Source of the DNA: Marinobacter szutsaonensis
GTDB taxonomy: Bacteria; Pseudomonadota; Gammaproteobacteria; Pseudomonadales; Oleiphilaceae
Direction of reading: 5' to 3'
DNA: 64,000 nucleotides
NCBI RefSeq assembly: GCF_039523335.1
Contig: NZ_BAAAFC010000002.1
Location: 124,001-188,000, forward strand
The position numbers were made by a program, and so were the translations under genes. Shown piece after piece: positions 25,819 to 35,355 of this stretch (positions are counted from its first letter, which is position 1; the number at the start of each line of letters is the position of its first letter). The notes under the pieces are model-generated. The model saw nothing but the letters and a program-made list of their open reading frames with translations. It made no database searches and was not told the DNA's origin.

Positions 25819-28302
25819 ATGAAACAGCCACTTCCCCGGGACCGTCTTGACGGCCTCCTGGACAATCCGGCAGGTCTGGACGCCCAGGAGCGGCTGGAAC
25901 GCCGAAAACGTTACGGGGCCAATGTCATTGTCGAGTCGGCTCGGCACGGAATCTGGAGTGTTCTGGCGGACACGCTCCGGGACCCGATGCTCTGGTTTCT
26001 CGTGGGCACGGCCGTTGTCTTTCTGATGGTCGGTGAGTTGATCGAGGCATTGGTGTTGCTGGTGGCGCTGGTGCCATTTCTGGGTATGGATGCCTTCCTG
26101 CACCATCGAACCCGGGTTTCTACTGCCACCCTCAGGAGCCAGCTGGCGTCGGTAGCAAGGGTCCGGATTGGCGGTCAGGTGACCGAGGTGCCCTCCGAAG
26201 AAGTCGTCCCCGGGGACCTGCTGGAAGTGCACAGTGGTGAGCCTTTTCCGGCCGACGGGGTGATTGTCGCTGCAGAGAATCTCCAGGTTGATGAATCGGT
26301 ACTCTCCGGAGAGGCCTATCCCGTCCGGAAAGCCCGTTTTGCCGATCAGAAGGCCGCCCTGGCAGACGAAAAGCTCCGGGATAATGTCTGGGCATTCGCC
26401 GGCACGCGGGTGCTGACGGGTACCGCCCGGCTGCGTGTTGCCTATACCGGCCCCGAGACCCTGTATGGGGAGATAGTACGTACGGCGGTGGCTGGCACCC
26501 AGGGGCGGACGCCCCTGCAGCATGCGGTTGCCCACCTGGTCAAGGTCCTGCTCTGGATTGCCTTGGCCATCTGCGGCCTGCTTGCCATGACCCGGCTCTG
26601 GCAGGGGCACGGTTGGTTGGACGCCGTGCTCAGTGCAGTCACGCTCGCGGTCGCCGCACTGCCCGAGGAGTTTCCGGTAGTGCTGACTTTTTTCCTCGGC
26701 CTGGGCGTCTTCCGTCTGGCACGGCGGGATGCTTTGGTCCGGCGTGCCGTTGCGGTCGAAAACATCAGCCGGACCACCTGTATTTGCTGTGACAAGACCG
26801 GTACGCTCACCGAGGGGCGCCTGATACTGGCCCATTGGTACCCGGCTGAGCAGGTCGAGGAATCCGGGCTGCTGGAGACGGCGGCCCGGGCCAGTCGTGC
26901 CGACTCCGGTGATCCCATGGATGAAGCGATTCTGGCGGTGGCGGGCAGACTCCCGGAAGTGGCGGTAGCGGCCAGCTTTCCATTCACCGAGCAGCGTAAG
27001 CGCGAGACCTCCCTCATTCTCCAGGGCAGTAAGCTCTGGGCCGCTGTCAAAGGCGCGCCGGAGACGGTGCTGGCCATGTGCACGGAATCGGAGGCCGGCC
27101 ATCGGTACTGGCTGGAGAAAGTAGGTGAGCTGGCTGACTCCGGGCATAAGGTCATTGCCTGTGCGCAGCAGGAATTGGCCGACGGGACTGAATCGACCGC
27201 TGAACCCGAATCGGGATTCCGGTTTGCCGGGCTGCTGGCGTTCGAAGACCCGGTCCGTGAGGGGGTTGTCGAGGCCCTTGCCAGTTGTGAAGCGTCTGGT
27301 GTGCGGGTGATCATGGTGACCGGGGACCATGCCGGCACGGCGGCAGCGGTGGCCCGGCAGATTGGGCTTGGAGCTGGCAAGCCACGGGTTCTGACCGGCG
27401 AGGAGTTCCTGGACAGGCTCGCTGCCGGGGAAGACCTGGTATTGGATCAGGTGGATGTGGTGGCCCGCGCAGTGCCCTCGGTGAAACTGGAGCTGGTACA
27501 GGCCCTGCAACGACGCGGAGAGATTGTGGCGGTCACCGGGGACGGCGTGAACGATGTCCCGGCTCTCAAAGCGGCGGACATCGGCATCGCCATGGGGGAA
27601 CGTGGAACCCGGAGTGCACGGGAGGTATCGGCCATCGTGCTTATGGATGACAACTTCCGAACGATCGTCCGGGCCATGGAAGAGGGCTGGCAGTTGTTCC
27701 GGAATCTCCGGCTGAGCTTCCAGTACCTGCTGATGATCCACATTCCGCTGGTCCTGACCGCCTCCCTGATTCCGCTACTCGGGTTTCCGGTACTGTACCT
27801 GCCCATCCACATCGTCTGGCTGGAGCTGATCATTCATCCGACCGCCATGCTGGTGTTCCAGAATCTCCCGGAACAATCCAGGTTGCCGCAAACACCGCCC
27901 GGCAAGCGGGTACGCCTTCTCTCCAGGACAGATACGCTTCAGATTCTGCTGGTCGGGTTTCTGACCACCGGTCTGGTGTACTGGAGCTACCTGCGGAGTC
28001 TGAGCGAACTTCAGGACGTGGAGCACGCCCGTTCGATGGCCCTGGCGGCGCTCATTGTCGCCGGTGCCGTAATCACCGCCAGTCTCAGCCGTCTGAAGGG
28101 AAAGGTGGCTGTGGTGATTACGGCTGGCGGGGTGCTGTCAGCACTGGTGCTGATCCAGATGCCCTGGACCGCGCAATGGTTACATCTCAACCCCCTGCAC
28201 CTGGAGGACTGGCTACGAGCAGTGCTCACCGGCGCGCTCGTCGCCATTCCTTTCGTTTTCAGAGCCCTGCGGCCGGGGCGAACTTCCGCTGTCAGTTCAT
28301 AG
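25819..28302 (+). CDS. P-type cation ATPase of uncertain ion
   Basis: The 827-residue HAD-type P-type ATPase resembles P2 calcium/proton pumps. Features in order are a cation-ATPase N-terminal segment, two helices near 50-85, an actuator loop with LSGEAYPVRK (in place of TGES), PEEFP in helix M4 (282-286), phosphorylation Asp325 in DKTGTLTEG, TGD, and the hinge GDGVNDVPALKAADIGIAMG. PEEFP replaces the usual PEGLP, so ion choice is unclear. The frame also allows a GTG three bases earlier. Its end overlaps the convergent hydrolase gene by 11 bases. Confidence 0.9.
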   Translation: MKQPLPRDRLDGLLDNPAGLDAQERLERRKRYGANVIVESARHGIWSVLADTLRDPMLWFLVGTAVVFLMVGELIEALVLLVALVPFLGMDAFLHHRTRVSTATLRSQLASVARVRIGGQVTEVPSEEVVPGDLLEVHSGEPFPADGVIVAAENLQVDESVLSGEAYPVRKARFADQKAALADEKLRDNVWAFAGTRVLTGTARLRVAYTGPETLYGEIVRTAVAGTQGRTPLQHAVAHLVKVLLWIALAICGLLAMTRLWQGHGWLDAVLSAVTLAVAALPEEFPVVLTFFLGLGVFRLARRDALVRRAVAVENISRTTCICCDKTGTLTEGRLILAHWYPAEQVEESGLLETAARASRADSGDPMDEAILAVAGRLPEVAVAASFPFTEQRKRETSLILQGSKLWAAVKGAPETVLAMCTESEAGHRYWLEKVGELADSGHKVIACAQQELADGTESTAEPESGFRFAGLLAFEDPVREGVVEALASCEASGVRVIMVTGDHAGTAAAVARQIGLGAGKPRVLTGEEFLDRLAAGEDLVLDQVDVVARAVPSVKLELVQALQRRGEIVAVTGDGVNDVPALKAADIGIAMGERGTRSAREVSAIVLMDDNFRTIVRAMEEGWQLFRNLRLSFQYLLMIHIPLVLTASLIPLLGFPVLYLPIHIVWLELIIHPTAMLVFQNLPEQSRLPQTPPGKRVRLLSRTDTLQILLVGFLTTGLVYWSYLRSLSELQDVEHARSMALAALIVAGAVITASLSRLKGKVAVVITAGGVLSALVLIQMPWTAQWLHLNPLHLEDWLRAVLTGALVAIPFVFRALRPGRTSAVSS

Positions 28303-30223
28303 TCTCGATGTGCAGCGGTGACTGGCCATCTGCGCTGAGCAGCGGCAGCGCCACCTCGCCGGTCACCTGCACCGCCGGCACCACCGGATCCCGGGAGAAC
28401 GCGCCGGCAAAGGTCGGGTGCTGGCCATACAGGATCAGCACCAGCTGATCCCCGAGGTTGAGCCGCTCGGCAATACCGGTCAGCTCCACGGTATGCTGGC
28501 CCAGGCCGCGCAGGGGATGCACCTGTTCATCGATCAGCTCCGGCGCCAGGTGGTTCTGGCGAATCACGCCGATACCGGCAAAGACAATGCTGTCGCAGGT
28601 GCCCGCATGCAGGATCGGGTCGGAACTCTCCAGGCACTGGCTATCCAGATCCGGCAGTCCGGTGCCGATGCTCAGATCCGCCGTGGGAATGCCGGCAACA
28701 ACTGCCTCCGATTCCAGGGTTGCCAGCGGTACCACCGTCGGTGCAAGGCCTGCGGCACCAAGCATTACCGTCGCAGGCAGGGGAGTGCCCAGCAGATCAA
28801 AGCCGACCTCGAAGGTGGTGCCGCCCGTGGTGATTCCCGGCGCCGAGATGGCGTCGCCCGGGGCCAGGGTGTAGCAGATCTGGTCACCGGTGGTGATGAC
28901 GTTGTCGGCGTTGCCACGGCCAAGCAGTTTCTCATTGAACCAGGCCACCGCGGCCTGGTTGGCGCTGATGTCACCGCATCGGGCAAGGGCATTGAGGTCG
29001 CCGGTGGCCAGGGTCGGCAGCTCACCGCTGTAGAAGGTGAGGTTGGCCAGGGTTTCCTGGATCAGGCCGACGTTCGGGGCAAGGTAATGGTGGCTGAACG
29101 GGTAGGTCAGCAGCCGGACGTCACCGCCGGCGGCCTTGAGGATCCGGTAATTCTCCGCCGCCTCGTTGAACGGAAACAGGCTGTCACGCATGCCCTGGAA
29201 CATCAGCACGTCCACCGGGTAGGGGGCACGAGGCGGTGTCTTGACGATGTAGCGGCCATCGCTGGTCAGGGGGAGCTCCCCCGTGACCGGCTCCAGCAGG
29301 TAATCGTCGGTGTTGCCGCTGTCCAGCAGGGCAAGGTCGCGCTCGTTCTGCCAGAAGTAACTCGGGCTGTGGTAGTGGAGGAAGTCCAGGGCGCTGACCG
29401 GGAACAAGCCGGTGGCAATGCCGTCGACCAGGGAACTGCGCAGGTAGGGGTCCATGGACAGGCCGGTCTGGCTGTCTCCCATCACCGACAGGAAGGCCAG
29501 CCAGTAGTTCTTGGTGACGTCGCCCGGGTTCAGGCTGTAGGTCAGGTCATGCCAGGTGATGTGGGGCACCATGGCATCCATTCGCTGGTCCGGATCGACG
29601 TTGTACAGCAGGTACTGGAAGCCCCCACCGTAACTGCCACCGACGCCACCCAGCAGCAGGTTGTCCCGCTCGTATTTCAGGTAATCCAGGTTGGCCTCGG
29701 CCCAGTCCACGATTTGCACCAGGTCCTGTCCCTCCAGGTCCGGATCCATTACCCGGATGGTACCGCCGCTTTCCCCGTGACCGCGCTGGTCGATGCTGAT
29801 CACCGCATAGCTCGCATCAATGAGGGGCTCGATGGGGGCCAGCGGATCGCTGCCCGCCTCGGTCGAGCGCGAACCACTGAAACCGTGTCCCTGCAGGATC
29901 AGGGGGTGACGGGTCTGGCAGTCAAACTGGGTGGGTTCGAACACCTGGAACACGATGGCGGCGCCATCAACCCGGGAGGGCATCTGCACCCGGTAGCTGC
30001 GACCACCGGTCAGGTCGGTGCCTTCGGAGCAGGAGGCCGCCGTGAGTTCCGCCTCGCTGTCCGGCAGTGGGCGCTTGTAGCGGCTGGGGCTGGCACTGCT
30101 GACAACCGGCTCTTTCTGTTGGCTCTGGACGTCGGTTGTGGCATTCCTGGAAGAATCGCCACCGCAGCCAGTCAGGGCTGCCGCCGACAGCCCGGCAAGG
30201 GTGAACAGGATGAGGTTTCGCAT
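28292..30223 (-). CDS. Large lipoprotein with alpha/beta-hydrolase domain
   Basis: The 643-residue protein has a lipoprotein signal with lipobox ALTGC (Cys20), then a hydrolase core: oxyanion region LILQGHGFSGS, DQRGHGESGG and nucleophile Ser197 in GGSYGG. The C-terminal third (about 480-643) is a beta-rich extension of unknown kind. It resembles peptidase S15/depolymerase-type secreted hydrolases more than simple lipases. Substrate unknown. It should be anchored in the outer membrane or exposed on the surface. It is convergent with the ATPase gene. Confidence 0.85.
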   Translation of the reverse strand: MRNLILFTLAGLSAAALTGCGGDSSRNATTDVQSQQKEPVVSSASPSRYKRPLPDSEAELTAASCSEGTDLTGGRSYRVQMPSRVDGAAIVFQVFEPTQFDCQTRHPLILQGHGFSGSRSTEAGSDPLAPIEPLIDASYAVISIDQRGHGESGGTIRVMDPDLEGQDLVQIVDWAEANLDYLKYERDNLLLGGVGGSYGGGFQYLLYNVDPDQRMDAMVPHITWHDLTYSLNPGDVTKNYWLAFLSVMGDSQTGLSMDPYLRSSLVDGIATGLFPVSALDFLHYHSPSYFWQNERDLALLDSGNTDDYLLEPVTGELPLTSDGRYIVKTPPRAPYPVDVLMFQGMRDSLFPFNEAAENYRILKAAGGDVRLLTYPFSHHYLAPNVGLIQETLANLTFYSGELPTLATGDLNALARCGDISANQAAVAWFNEKLLGRGNADNVITTGDQICYTLAPGDAISAPGITTGGTTFEVGFDLLGTPLPATVMLGAAGLAPTVVPLATLESEAVVAGIPTADLSIGTGLPDLDSQCLESSDPILHAGTCDSIVFAGIGVIRQNHLAPELIDEQVHPLRGLGQHTVELTGIAERLNLGDQLVLILYGQHPTFAGAFSRDPVVPAVQVTGEVALPLLSADGQSPLHIETMN

Positions 30224-30315
30224 GGTATCGCCTTTGTCATTTGTTATTACGATGTGTCACGTATGGGATAGGGATCACATTAGTTCGATAACAAAGGGTC
30301 GGCGATGGCAGGATC

Positions 30316-30340
30316 GACCCTGGCGCATGTCGCCAGGGTC
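30316..30340. other. Stem-loop downstream of the PIN-PhoH gene
   Basis: GACCCTGGCG, five bases and CGCCAGGGTC form a perfect ten-base stem just after the PIN-PhoH stop. Neither side has a T run, so it is a possible 3'-end stabiliser rather than a clear terminator. Confidence 0.55.
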
Positions 30341-30355
30341 AACAGCTCTGGGGGA

Positions 30356-31741
30356 TCAGAGGTTGGCTTCGGCGTACTCCGCCAGAACCGAGCGGGGCAC
30401 GCCTTGCAGGTGCACATGGGCACCATGGCGGAAGCCCTTGAAACGTTCGGTCATGTAGGTGAGGCCGGAACTGAGGGCGCTCAGGTACGGCGTATCGATC
30501 TGCGCCAGGTTGCCCAGGCAGATCACCTTGGAGCCGTTGCCCGCCCGGGTGATGATGGTCTTGATCTGGTGCGGCGTCAGGTTCTGGCACTCGTCGATGA
30601 TGATAAGGCTATGCTGGAAGCTGCGGCCGCGGATGTAGTTCATGGACTTGAAGTGCAGAGGGACCTTGCTGAGGATGTAGTCCACCGAGGCGGTCATGTT
30701 CTCGTCGTCCTCATGCAGCGCCTCCAGGTTGTCCACGATGGCCCCCAGCCAGGGCTCCATCTTCTCCGCTTCGGTGCCGGGCAGGAAACCGATGTCCTCG
30801 TCCAGGCCCTGGGTGGAGCGGGTGGCAATGATGCGCTTGTACAGCTTGCTGGCAACGGTCATCTCGATGCACGCGGCCAGGGCCAGGATGGTTTTGCCCG
30901 AGCCGGCCGAGCCGGTCAGGTTGACCATATGGACATCCGGGTCCAGCAGCAGGTTCAGGGCGATAGCCTGGTAGATGTCCCGGGGTACCAGCCCCCAGAC
31001 TTCCTCGTTCATCAGGTCGTGCTGGTGCAGGTCCCGGATGATGATGCGTTCCTCGTCCAGATCCACCGCCTTGCCGACAAAACCCTGCTCGTCGAGTACG
31101 AACTCGTTGATGTTGATTTTGGCCAGAGGCCCTTCCCGGCGCAGGATGTGCTCGGTGACCCCTTCCCGTTGCACGGTTTCCACCTTCTCGATGTTGTCCC
31201 AGAAGGAATTGCTGAACTCGTGGTAGCCCTTGGGCAACAGGTCGATGTCATCAAGCAGTTGGTCGTTGTGGTAATCCTGCGCTTCGACGCCGAATCCGCG
31301 CGCCTTCAGGCGCATGTTGATGTCCTTGCTCACCAGGATGATGTCCCGGGACTTGTGGCGGTTCTGCAGTGCGGCCAGGGTGTTGATGATTTTGTTGTCG
31401 TTCAGGTGCTCAGGCAGTGAATGGGAGTCCAGGTGCTCGGTGCTCATCAGGATCAGCAGCTTGCCCAGGGGCGCGGCTTTCTTGCCCCGCACGATCGGCA
31501 CACCTTTCTCGATTTCTTTCGGGCTGGCATCGCCCAGGACCTTGTCGATGTTGCGGATGGCCTGGCGGCAATCGGCGGCGACCGTCTGCTTGCCGGACTT
31601 GAGGCTGTCCAGCTCTTCCAGGACGGTCATCGGGATAATGACATCGTGTTCTTCGAAGTTGAGGAGGGCGTTGGGGTCGTGGATCAGGACATTGGTGTCG
31701 AGGACGTACATCTTCTTCCGAGCTTGCGGTGCTCTTGGCAT
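30356..31741 (-). CDS. PIN-PhoH family protein (PhoH2-like)
   Basis: The 461-residue protein joins an N-terminal PIN ribonuclease domain (VLDTNVLIHDP, acidic site) to a C-terminal PhoH ATPase domain with Walker A GSAGSGKT and Walker B LIIIDECQNLTP. Studied PhoH2 proteins are RNA helicase-nucleases. The gene has no antitoxin-like partner. It is followed by a hairpin and is preceded 24 bp upstream by the CBS-domain gene on the same strand. Confidence 0.93.
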   Translation of the reverse strand: MPRAPQARKKMYVLDTNVLIHDPNALLNFEEHDVIIPMTVLEELDSLKSGKQTVAADCRQAIRNIDKVLGDASPKEIEKGVPIVRGKKAAPLGKLLILMSTEHLDSHSLPEHLNDNKIINTLAALQNRHKSRDIILVSKDINMRLKARGFGVEAQDYHNDQLLDDIDLLPKGYHEFSNSFWDNIEKVETVQREGVTEHILRREGPLAKININEFVLDEQGFVGKAVDLDEERIIIRDLHQHDLMNEEVWGLVPRDIYQAIALNLLLDPDVHMVNLTGSAGSGKTILALAACIEMTVASKLYKRIIATRSTQGLDEDIGFLPGTEAEKMEPWLGAIVDNLEALHEDDENMTASVDYILSKVPLHFKSMNYIRGRSFQHSLIIIDECQNLTPHQIKTIITRAGNGSKVICLGNLAQIDTPYLSALSSGLTYMTERFKGFRHGAHVHLQGVPRSVLAEYAEANL

Positions 31742-31765
31742 AGGGGAGGCTACCTCTCTGGTGGC

Positions 31766-32257
31766 TCAGTCGTTCTCGGCGCAGCGCTGCGTCAGTTCCT
31801 TGTCCGATATCAGCTTGAGCATGTCGTAGGTCGTGATGATACCGGTAATTCTTGAATCGCTGGTGACAAAGATCCGGTGCAGGTGCTCACGCATCATGAT
31901 ATTGGCAATGTCTCGCACCGGCGTCTGCTCGTCAACGGATAAAACGATCGGGGTCATGATATCGCGGACTTCCACCGGGACCTTGCCCATCTCCTCGAAG
32001 ATGGCCATGCGCAGACGCCGAGCCTCGATTTCCTCCTCCGGGGTGAGGCGGGGACCGGTGTCCGAGCGGCTCGCATTCCAACGGAATTCGGTGATGTCCT
32101 TGAGGGTGGCGATGCCGACGATTTCCCCGTTGTCGTCGGTGACGGGGCTGCCGGTGATTTCGTTATCGGTGAGGAAGCGGGCCAGACGGTCCATCGTCCA
32201 GTTCTGGGGTACGGCTTTGATGCTGGGGGTCATGATCTCGTGGGCGAGAACGGTCAT
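31766..32257 (-). CDS. Tandem CBS-domain protein
   Basis: The 163-residue protein is two CBS domains and little else: EIMTPSIKAVPQNWTMDRLARFL with SPVTDDNGEIVGIATLKD, then VRDIMTPIVLSVDEQTPVRDI with HRIFVTSDSRITGIITTYD. CBS pairs bind adenine nucleotides and regulate a partner. It sits directly before the PIN-PhoH gene on the same strand, making that protein a candidate partner, but this is inference. Confidence 0.9.
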   Translation of the reverse strand: MTVLAHEIMTPSIKAVPQNWTMDRLARFLTDNEITGSPVTDDNGEIVGIATLKDITEFRWNASRSDTGPRLTPEEEIEARRLRMAIFEEMGKVPVEVRDIMTPIVLSVDEQTPVRDIANIMMREHLHRIFVTSDSRITGIITTYDMLKLISDKELTQRCAEND

Positions 32258-32328
32258 CGGGTGAGGCCTGCCTCTTGTTGCTGTCCTTTTCCGTAAAGCT
32301 TAGCGCGTGTTGCGGGGGGCGTCATCCC

Positions 32329-33066
32329 TCACGAATCCGAAAGCACCACATCCATCAGCTTGCCTTGTTCGTCCCAGACCAGCTCGAATCCCTGGTACCG
32401 GGGCGCGCGGGCGACGTCCTCAAGGGCCTGCATGGAGCGCATCGGAATGTCCACCAGCAGGGAATTGACCAGCCATCCGGGCAGGGCACCGTTGGGATCC
32501 GTGTGTTGTACCCAGATCATCCGGGTGCTGTCGCCCTCGGGGATGAACCGGTACAGGGTGTCCGAGCGGTCTACCCGGATACGGTTGCTGCTTTCGGCCC
32601 GCAGGTCGGGGGTGGCGTTCAGGTCCATGATGACCTCGCCGCTGGCACGGTCGCCCCGGGTGCGGATGCGCAGTACGTAATCACGGTCCGCCACCGGCCA
32701 GGGCATGTCGTTCACCGAGTAGGCGTAGCGGTCATGGAAGTCGCCCTCGCCGAAGGCATAGGATTCGCTGCAATTGTGGACCCACTCGGTGCAGGAGGCC
32801 GGATTGATCATGACCGCCATCAGGTTCTCGATCGGGACATCGATCGTCGCAACGGCCTTGAAGGCCTTGAATTTGGAACCGGGCTGGCCGGCGGTGTAGA
32901 TGCGGATGTTGTCGGTTTCCGTGCGCAGCTCCCAGTCGGCGGTCTGCTCATCGGGCAGTTCCGCCGTCATTGCGGTCCCGCTCAGGGCTACGAGCATCCA
33001 GGTGCCGACCATCCCTGCAAAGACAATGCCCCGGCCTGCAAACCCATGGGCTCTTGGACTTCTCAT
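32329..33066 (-). CDS. START/lipid-binding domain protein, exported
   Basis: The 245-residue protein carries a START-like domain. Recognisable parts are IPIENLMAVMINP-type spacing, WVHNCSESYAFGEGDFHDRYAYSVNDMPWPVADRDYVLR and a C-terminal helix. The N-terminus is a signal peptide or anchor (AGRGIVFAGMVGTWMLVAL, cleavage near TAMTA-E), so it acts in the periplasm. The ATG at 33066 was chosen over GTG at 33075 because of its spacing to AAGGA. It is divergent from the DUF2804 gene by only 39 bp. It probably binds or moves a lipid. Confidence 0.85.
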   Translation of the reverse strand: MRSPRAHGFAGRGIVFAGMVGTWMLVALSGTAMTAELPDEQTADWELRTETDNIRIYTAGQPGSKFKAFKAVATIDVPIENLMAVMINPASCTEWVHNCSESYAFGEGDFHDRYAYSVNDMPWPVADRDYVLRIRTRGDRASGEVIMDLNATPDLRAESSNRIRVDRSDTLYRFIPEGDSTRMIWVQHTDPNGALPGWLVNSLLVDIPMRSMQALEDVARAPRYQGFELVWDEQGKLMDVVLSDS

Positions 33067-33105
33067 AGAGTACACTTCCTTGAAGACGATGCCGCCGAGT
33101 CTAGC

Positions 33106-34212
33106 ATGGCCCGGAAGCCGGCAAAGGTACGAACACAGGGGATTGTGAACCAGGTAACTCCACTGGCGGATGGTCCCGCGAATTGGCCCGATCTGACGAC
33201 CGCTATGACCATGAAAAATCTGATTGACGACAAGGGACGAGTTCCTGCCGGGGTGCTAAGTGAACCGGTAGATACCATCAACTACCTGGACTATGACCTG
33301 CGTTCGGTCATGGACCGGCCCCGCTCACGACTGGCGCGCCGGTGGCGGTTCAACCAGTTCCAGTTCGTCAGTGCCATGGGCCCTGGCTGGGTGTTCGGTA
33401 TGGCCCTGGTGGATCTGAAGCTGCTCGGAAATGGCTTCTTCTATCTCTACGAATTCGAGACCGGCACACTGCTCGAGCAATCGTTCCTGCAGCCGCTGGC
33501 AATGGGGACGCACCTTGAGCCATACCCGGAACATGGTCTGGCCCGGTTCCAGAAAGGGGATGTCGATCTCCACATCGCGCCGGCGACCGGCGGGCGGAAC
33601 GTGTCAGTGTCGGCACCGGGGGGCATTGCTGTCGATCTTGAGTTACGCGAGGAGCGTAACCCACTGCGACTGGTTTGCCCCGCGGGTTACAACGGCTGGG
33701 TGTTCACTCGCAAGTCCGCCGGTCTGAAAGTGGAGGGAGAAATCCGTTGGGATCATCAGATCTGGCGCTGCGACGAAAACACGCGAGGGAGTATCGACTG
33801 GAGCTGTGGCTTCATGCGCCGGGAAACCGCCTGGAACTGGGCAGCCATTGCCGGCGTGCTGGCAGATGGCCGGTCATTCGGGCTGAATCTGGCCGCCGGC
33901 GTCAACGAGACCGGCATGACCGAGAACGCCCTGTGGTTCGATGGTATCTGTTCCAGGCTGGATTCGGCCCGGTTCGAGTTCGACCGCTACCAGGCCAGTA
34001 GTGACTGGCATGTGACGACGACGGATGGGCGGGTGGATCTGCGCTTTGTGCCGGCGGGCGTGCGGAAGGAGAAGCTGAATGCGGGTATCCTGGCGTCGAA
34101 CTTCCGCCAGTATGTGGGCACCTTCACCGGCACCGTTATTGACGAGGCGGGAACAAAAATCCCCGTAGCGGGACTACGGGGACTCATGGAAGATCACTTT
34201 GCCCGCTGGTAG
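33106..34212 (+). CDS. DUF2804 domain protein
   Basis: The 368-residue protein matches the DUF2804 family, with markers RWRFNQFQFVSAMGPGWVFGMALVDL, IDWSCGFMRRETAWNWAAIAG and NLAAGVNETGMTENALWFDG. The family has no known reaction; its beta-rich pattern resembles lipocalin or carotenoid-cyclase-like folds. The start is uncertain, with ATG at 33106 having no clear ribosome site and a GTG at 33145 following AGGGG too closely. It shares a 39-bp divergent control region with the START protein gene, so the two may be co-regulated in lipid handling. Confidence 0.82.
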   Translation: MARKPAKVRTQGIVNQVTPLADGPANWPDLTTAMTMKNLIDDKGRVPAGVLSEPVDTINYLDYDLRSVMDRPRSRLARRWRFNQFQFVSAMGPGWVFGMALVDLKLLGNGFFYLYEFETGTLLEQSFLQPLAMGTHLEPYPEHGLARFQKGDVDLHIAPATGGRNVSVSAPGGIAVDLELREERNPLRLVCPAGYNGWVFTRKSAGLKVEGEIRWDHQIWRCDENTRGSIDWSCGFMRRETAWNWAAIAGVLADGRSFGLNLAAGVNETGMTENALWFDGICSRLDSARFEFDRYQASSDWHVTTTDGRVDLRFVPAGVRKEKLNAGILASNFRQYVGTFTGTVIDEAGTKIPVAGLRGLMEDHFARW

Positions 34213-34222
34213 CGGGGCAAGG

Positions 34223-34474
34223 CTAATTCTCCGGTAGCGTGACGTTCAACTCCAGCACCGAACAGCGTTCATTGCGGTCAACTTCGACCTGCACCATGTC
34301 ATCGGAAATCTGCACATATTTTCGGATCACCTCCAGCAGCTCCTGCTGAAGCTGAGGCAGGTAGTCCGGCTGCTCCCGCTGGCCGCGCTCGTGGGCCACG
34401 ATGATCTGCAATCGCTCCTTGGCGACGCTGGCGCTGGCGTTTTTCTTGCTCCTGAAATAGTCGAGGAAACTCAT
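34223..34474 (-). CDS. minE: Cell division topological factor MinE
   Basis: The 83-residue protein begins with the membrane-targeting and MinD-contact helix ([29 protein letters not shown]) and ends with the dimerising topological domain. MinE drives MinD off the membrane and so sets up pole-to-pole oscillation that keeps the Z ring at mid-cell. It starts three bases after minD. Confidence 0.97.
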   Translation of the reverse strand: MSFLDYFRSKKNASASVAKERLQIIVAHERGQREQPDYLPQLQQELLEVIRKYVQISDDMVQVEVDRNERCSVLELNVTLPEN

Positions 34475-34477
34475 CCC

Positions 34478-35290
34478 TTAGCCTCCCTTGAACATCCGCG
34501 TGAAGAACCCTTTCTTCTGGGCGGTCATGAAACGGTGCTCCCGTTCCTCCCCCAACAGGCGGGCGACGGCGTCCTCGTAGGCCTGGCCGGCATCGCTGTC
34601 TTCCTCGAGGATGACAGGCAAACCCTGGTTGGAGGCATTGAGTACCACCTGGCTTTCGGGAATCACACCCAGCAGCGGGATGGCGAGGATCTCTTCCACA
34701 TCCCCCACGGACAGCATTTCGCCCTTGGAGACCCGGTCCGGATTGTAACGGGTCAGCAGCAGATGCTCCTTTACCGGGTCCATGCCCATTTCCGCCCGGC
34801 GGGACTTGCTCTGGAGAATGCCCAGGATGCGGTCGGAGTCGCGCACGGAGGAAACTTCCGGGTTGGTGACCACGATGGCTTCGTCGGCATGGTACAGGGC
34901 CATGAGCGCGCCATGCTCGATGCCGGCCGGGGAGTCGCAGACGATGTAGTCGAAGGTTTCCGACAGGTCGTTGATAACCTTTGCCACGCCTTCGCGGGTC
35001 AGTGCCTCTTTTTCCCGGGTCTGGGAGGCGGGGAGAATGTAGAGCGTATCTACCCGCTTGTCCCGGATCAGGGCCTGGTTCAGTGAGGCTTCGCCCTGGA
35101 TGACGTTGACGAAGTCATAGACGACCCGGCGCTCGCAATTCATGATCAGATCCAGATTGCGCAGTCCCACGTCGAAATCGATAACGACGGTCTTGTGACC
35201 GCGCTTGGCAAGGCCGGTGCTGATTGAGGCGCTGGTGGTGGTCTTGCCAACGCCGCCTTTTCCTGAGGTTACGACAATGATTCTAGCCAA
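34478..35290 (-). CDS. minD: Septum site-determining ATPase MinD
   Basis: The 270-residue ATPase has the deviant Walker A KGGVGKTT at residues 11-18, a catalytic Asp segment (VIDFDVGLRNLDL) and the C-terminal amphipathic membrane helix (KGFFTRMFKGG). It recruits MinC to the membrane and is stimulated by MinE. The start codon is TTG with AGGA about eight bases upstream, an unusual choice that may hold down its level. It lies 65 bp after minC. Confidence 0.97.
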   Translation of the reverse strand: MARIIVVTSGKGGVGKTTTSASISTGLAKRGHKTVVIDFDVGLRNLDLIMNCERRVVYDFVNVIQGEASLNQALIRDKRVDTLYILPASQTREKEALTREGVAKVINDLSETFDYIVCDSPAGIEHGALMALYHADEAIVVTNPEVSSVRDSDRILGILQSKSRRAEMGMDPVKEHLLLTRYNPDRVSKGEMLSVGDVEEILAIPLLGVIPESQVVLNASNQGLPVILEEDSDAGQAYEDAVARLLGEEREHRFMTAQKKGFFTRMFKGG

Positions 35291-35355
35291 GGTTCAGTTC
35301 CTGTTTCGCGGTGGATTCGTCGTGTCTTCTTGGTCGTTATTGTTGGTTGTAAACA

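Noticed and set aside
25780..27741. Long minus-strand ORF opposite the P-type ATPase
   Set aside because: The opposite strand carries all P-type ATPase motifs in frame. The antisense translation has no recognisable domain.
28418..30271. Long plus-strand ORF opposite the lipoprotein hydrolase
   Set aside because: The hydrolase reading has a lipobox and active-site motifs, while this frame has none.
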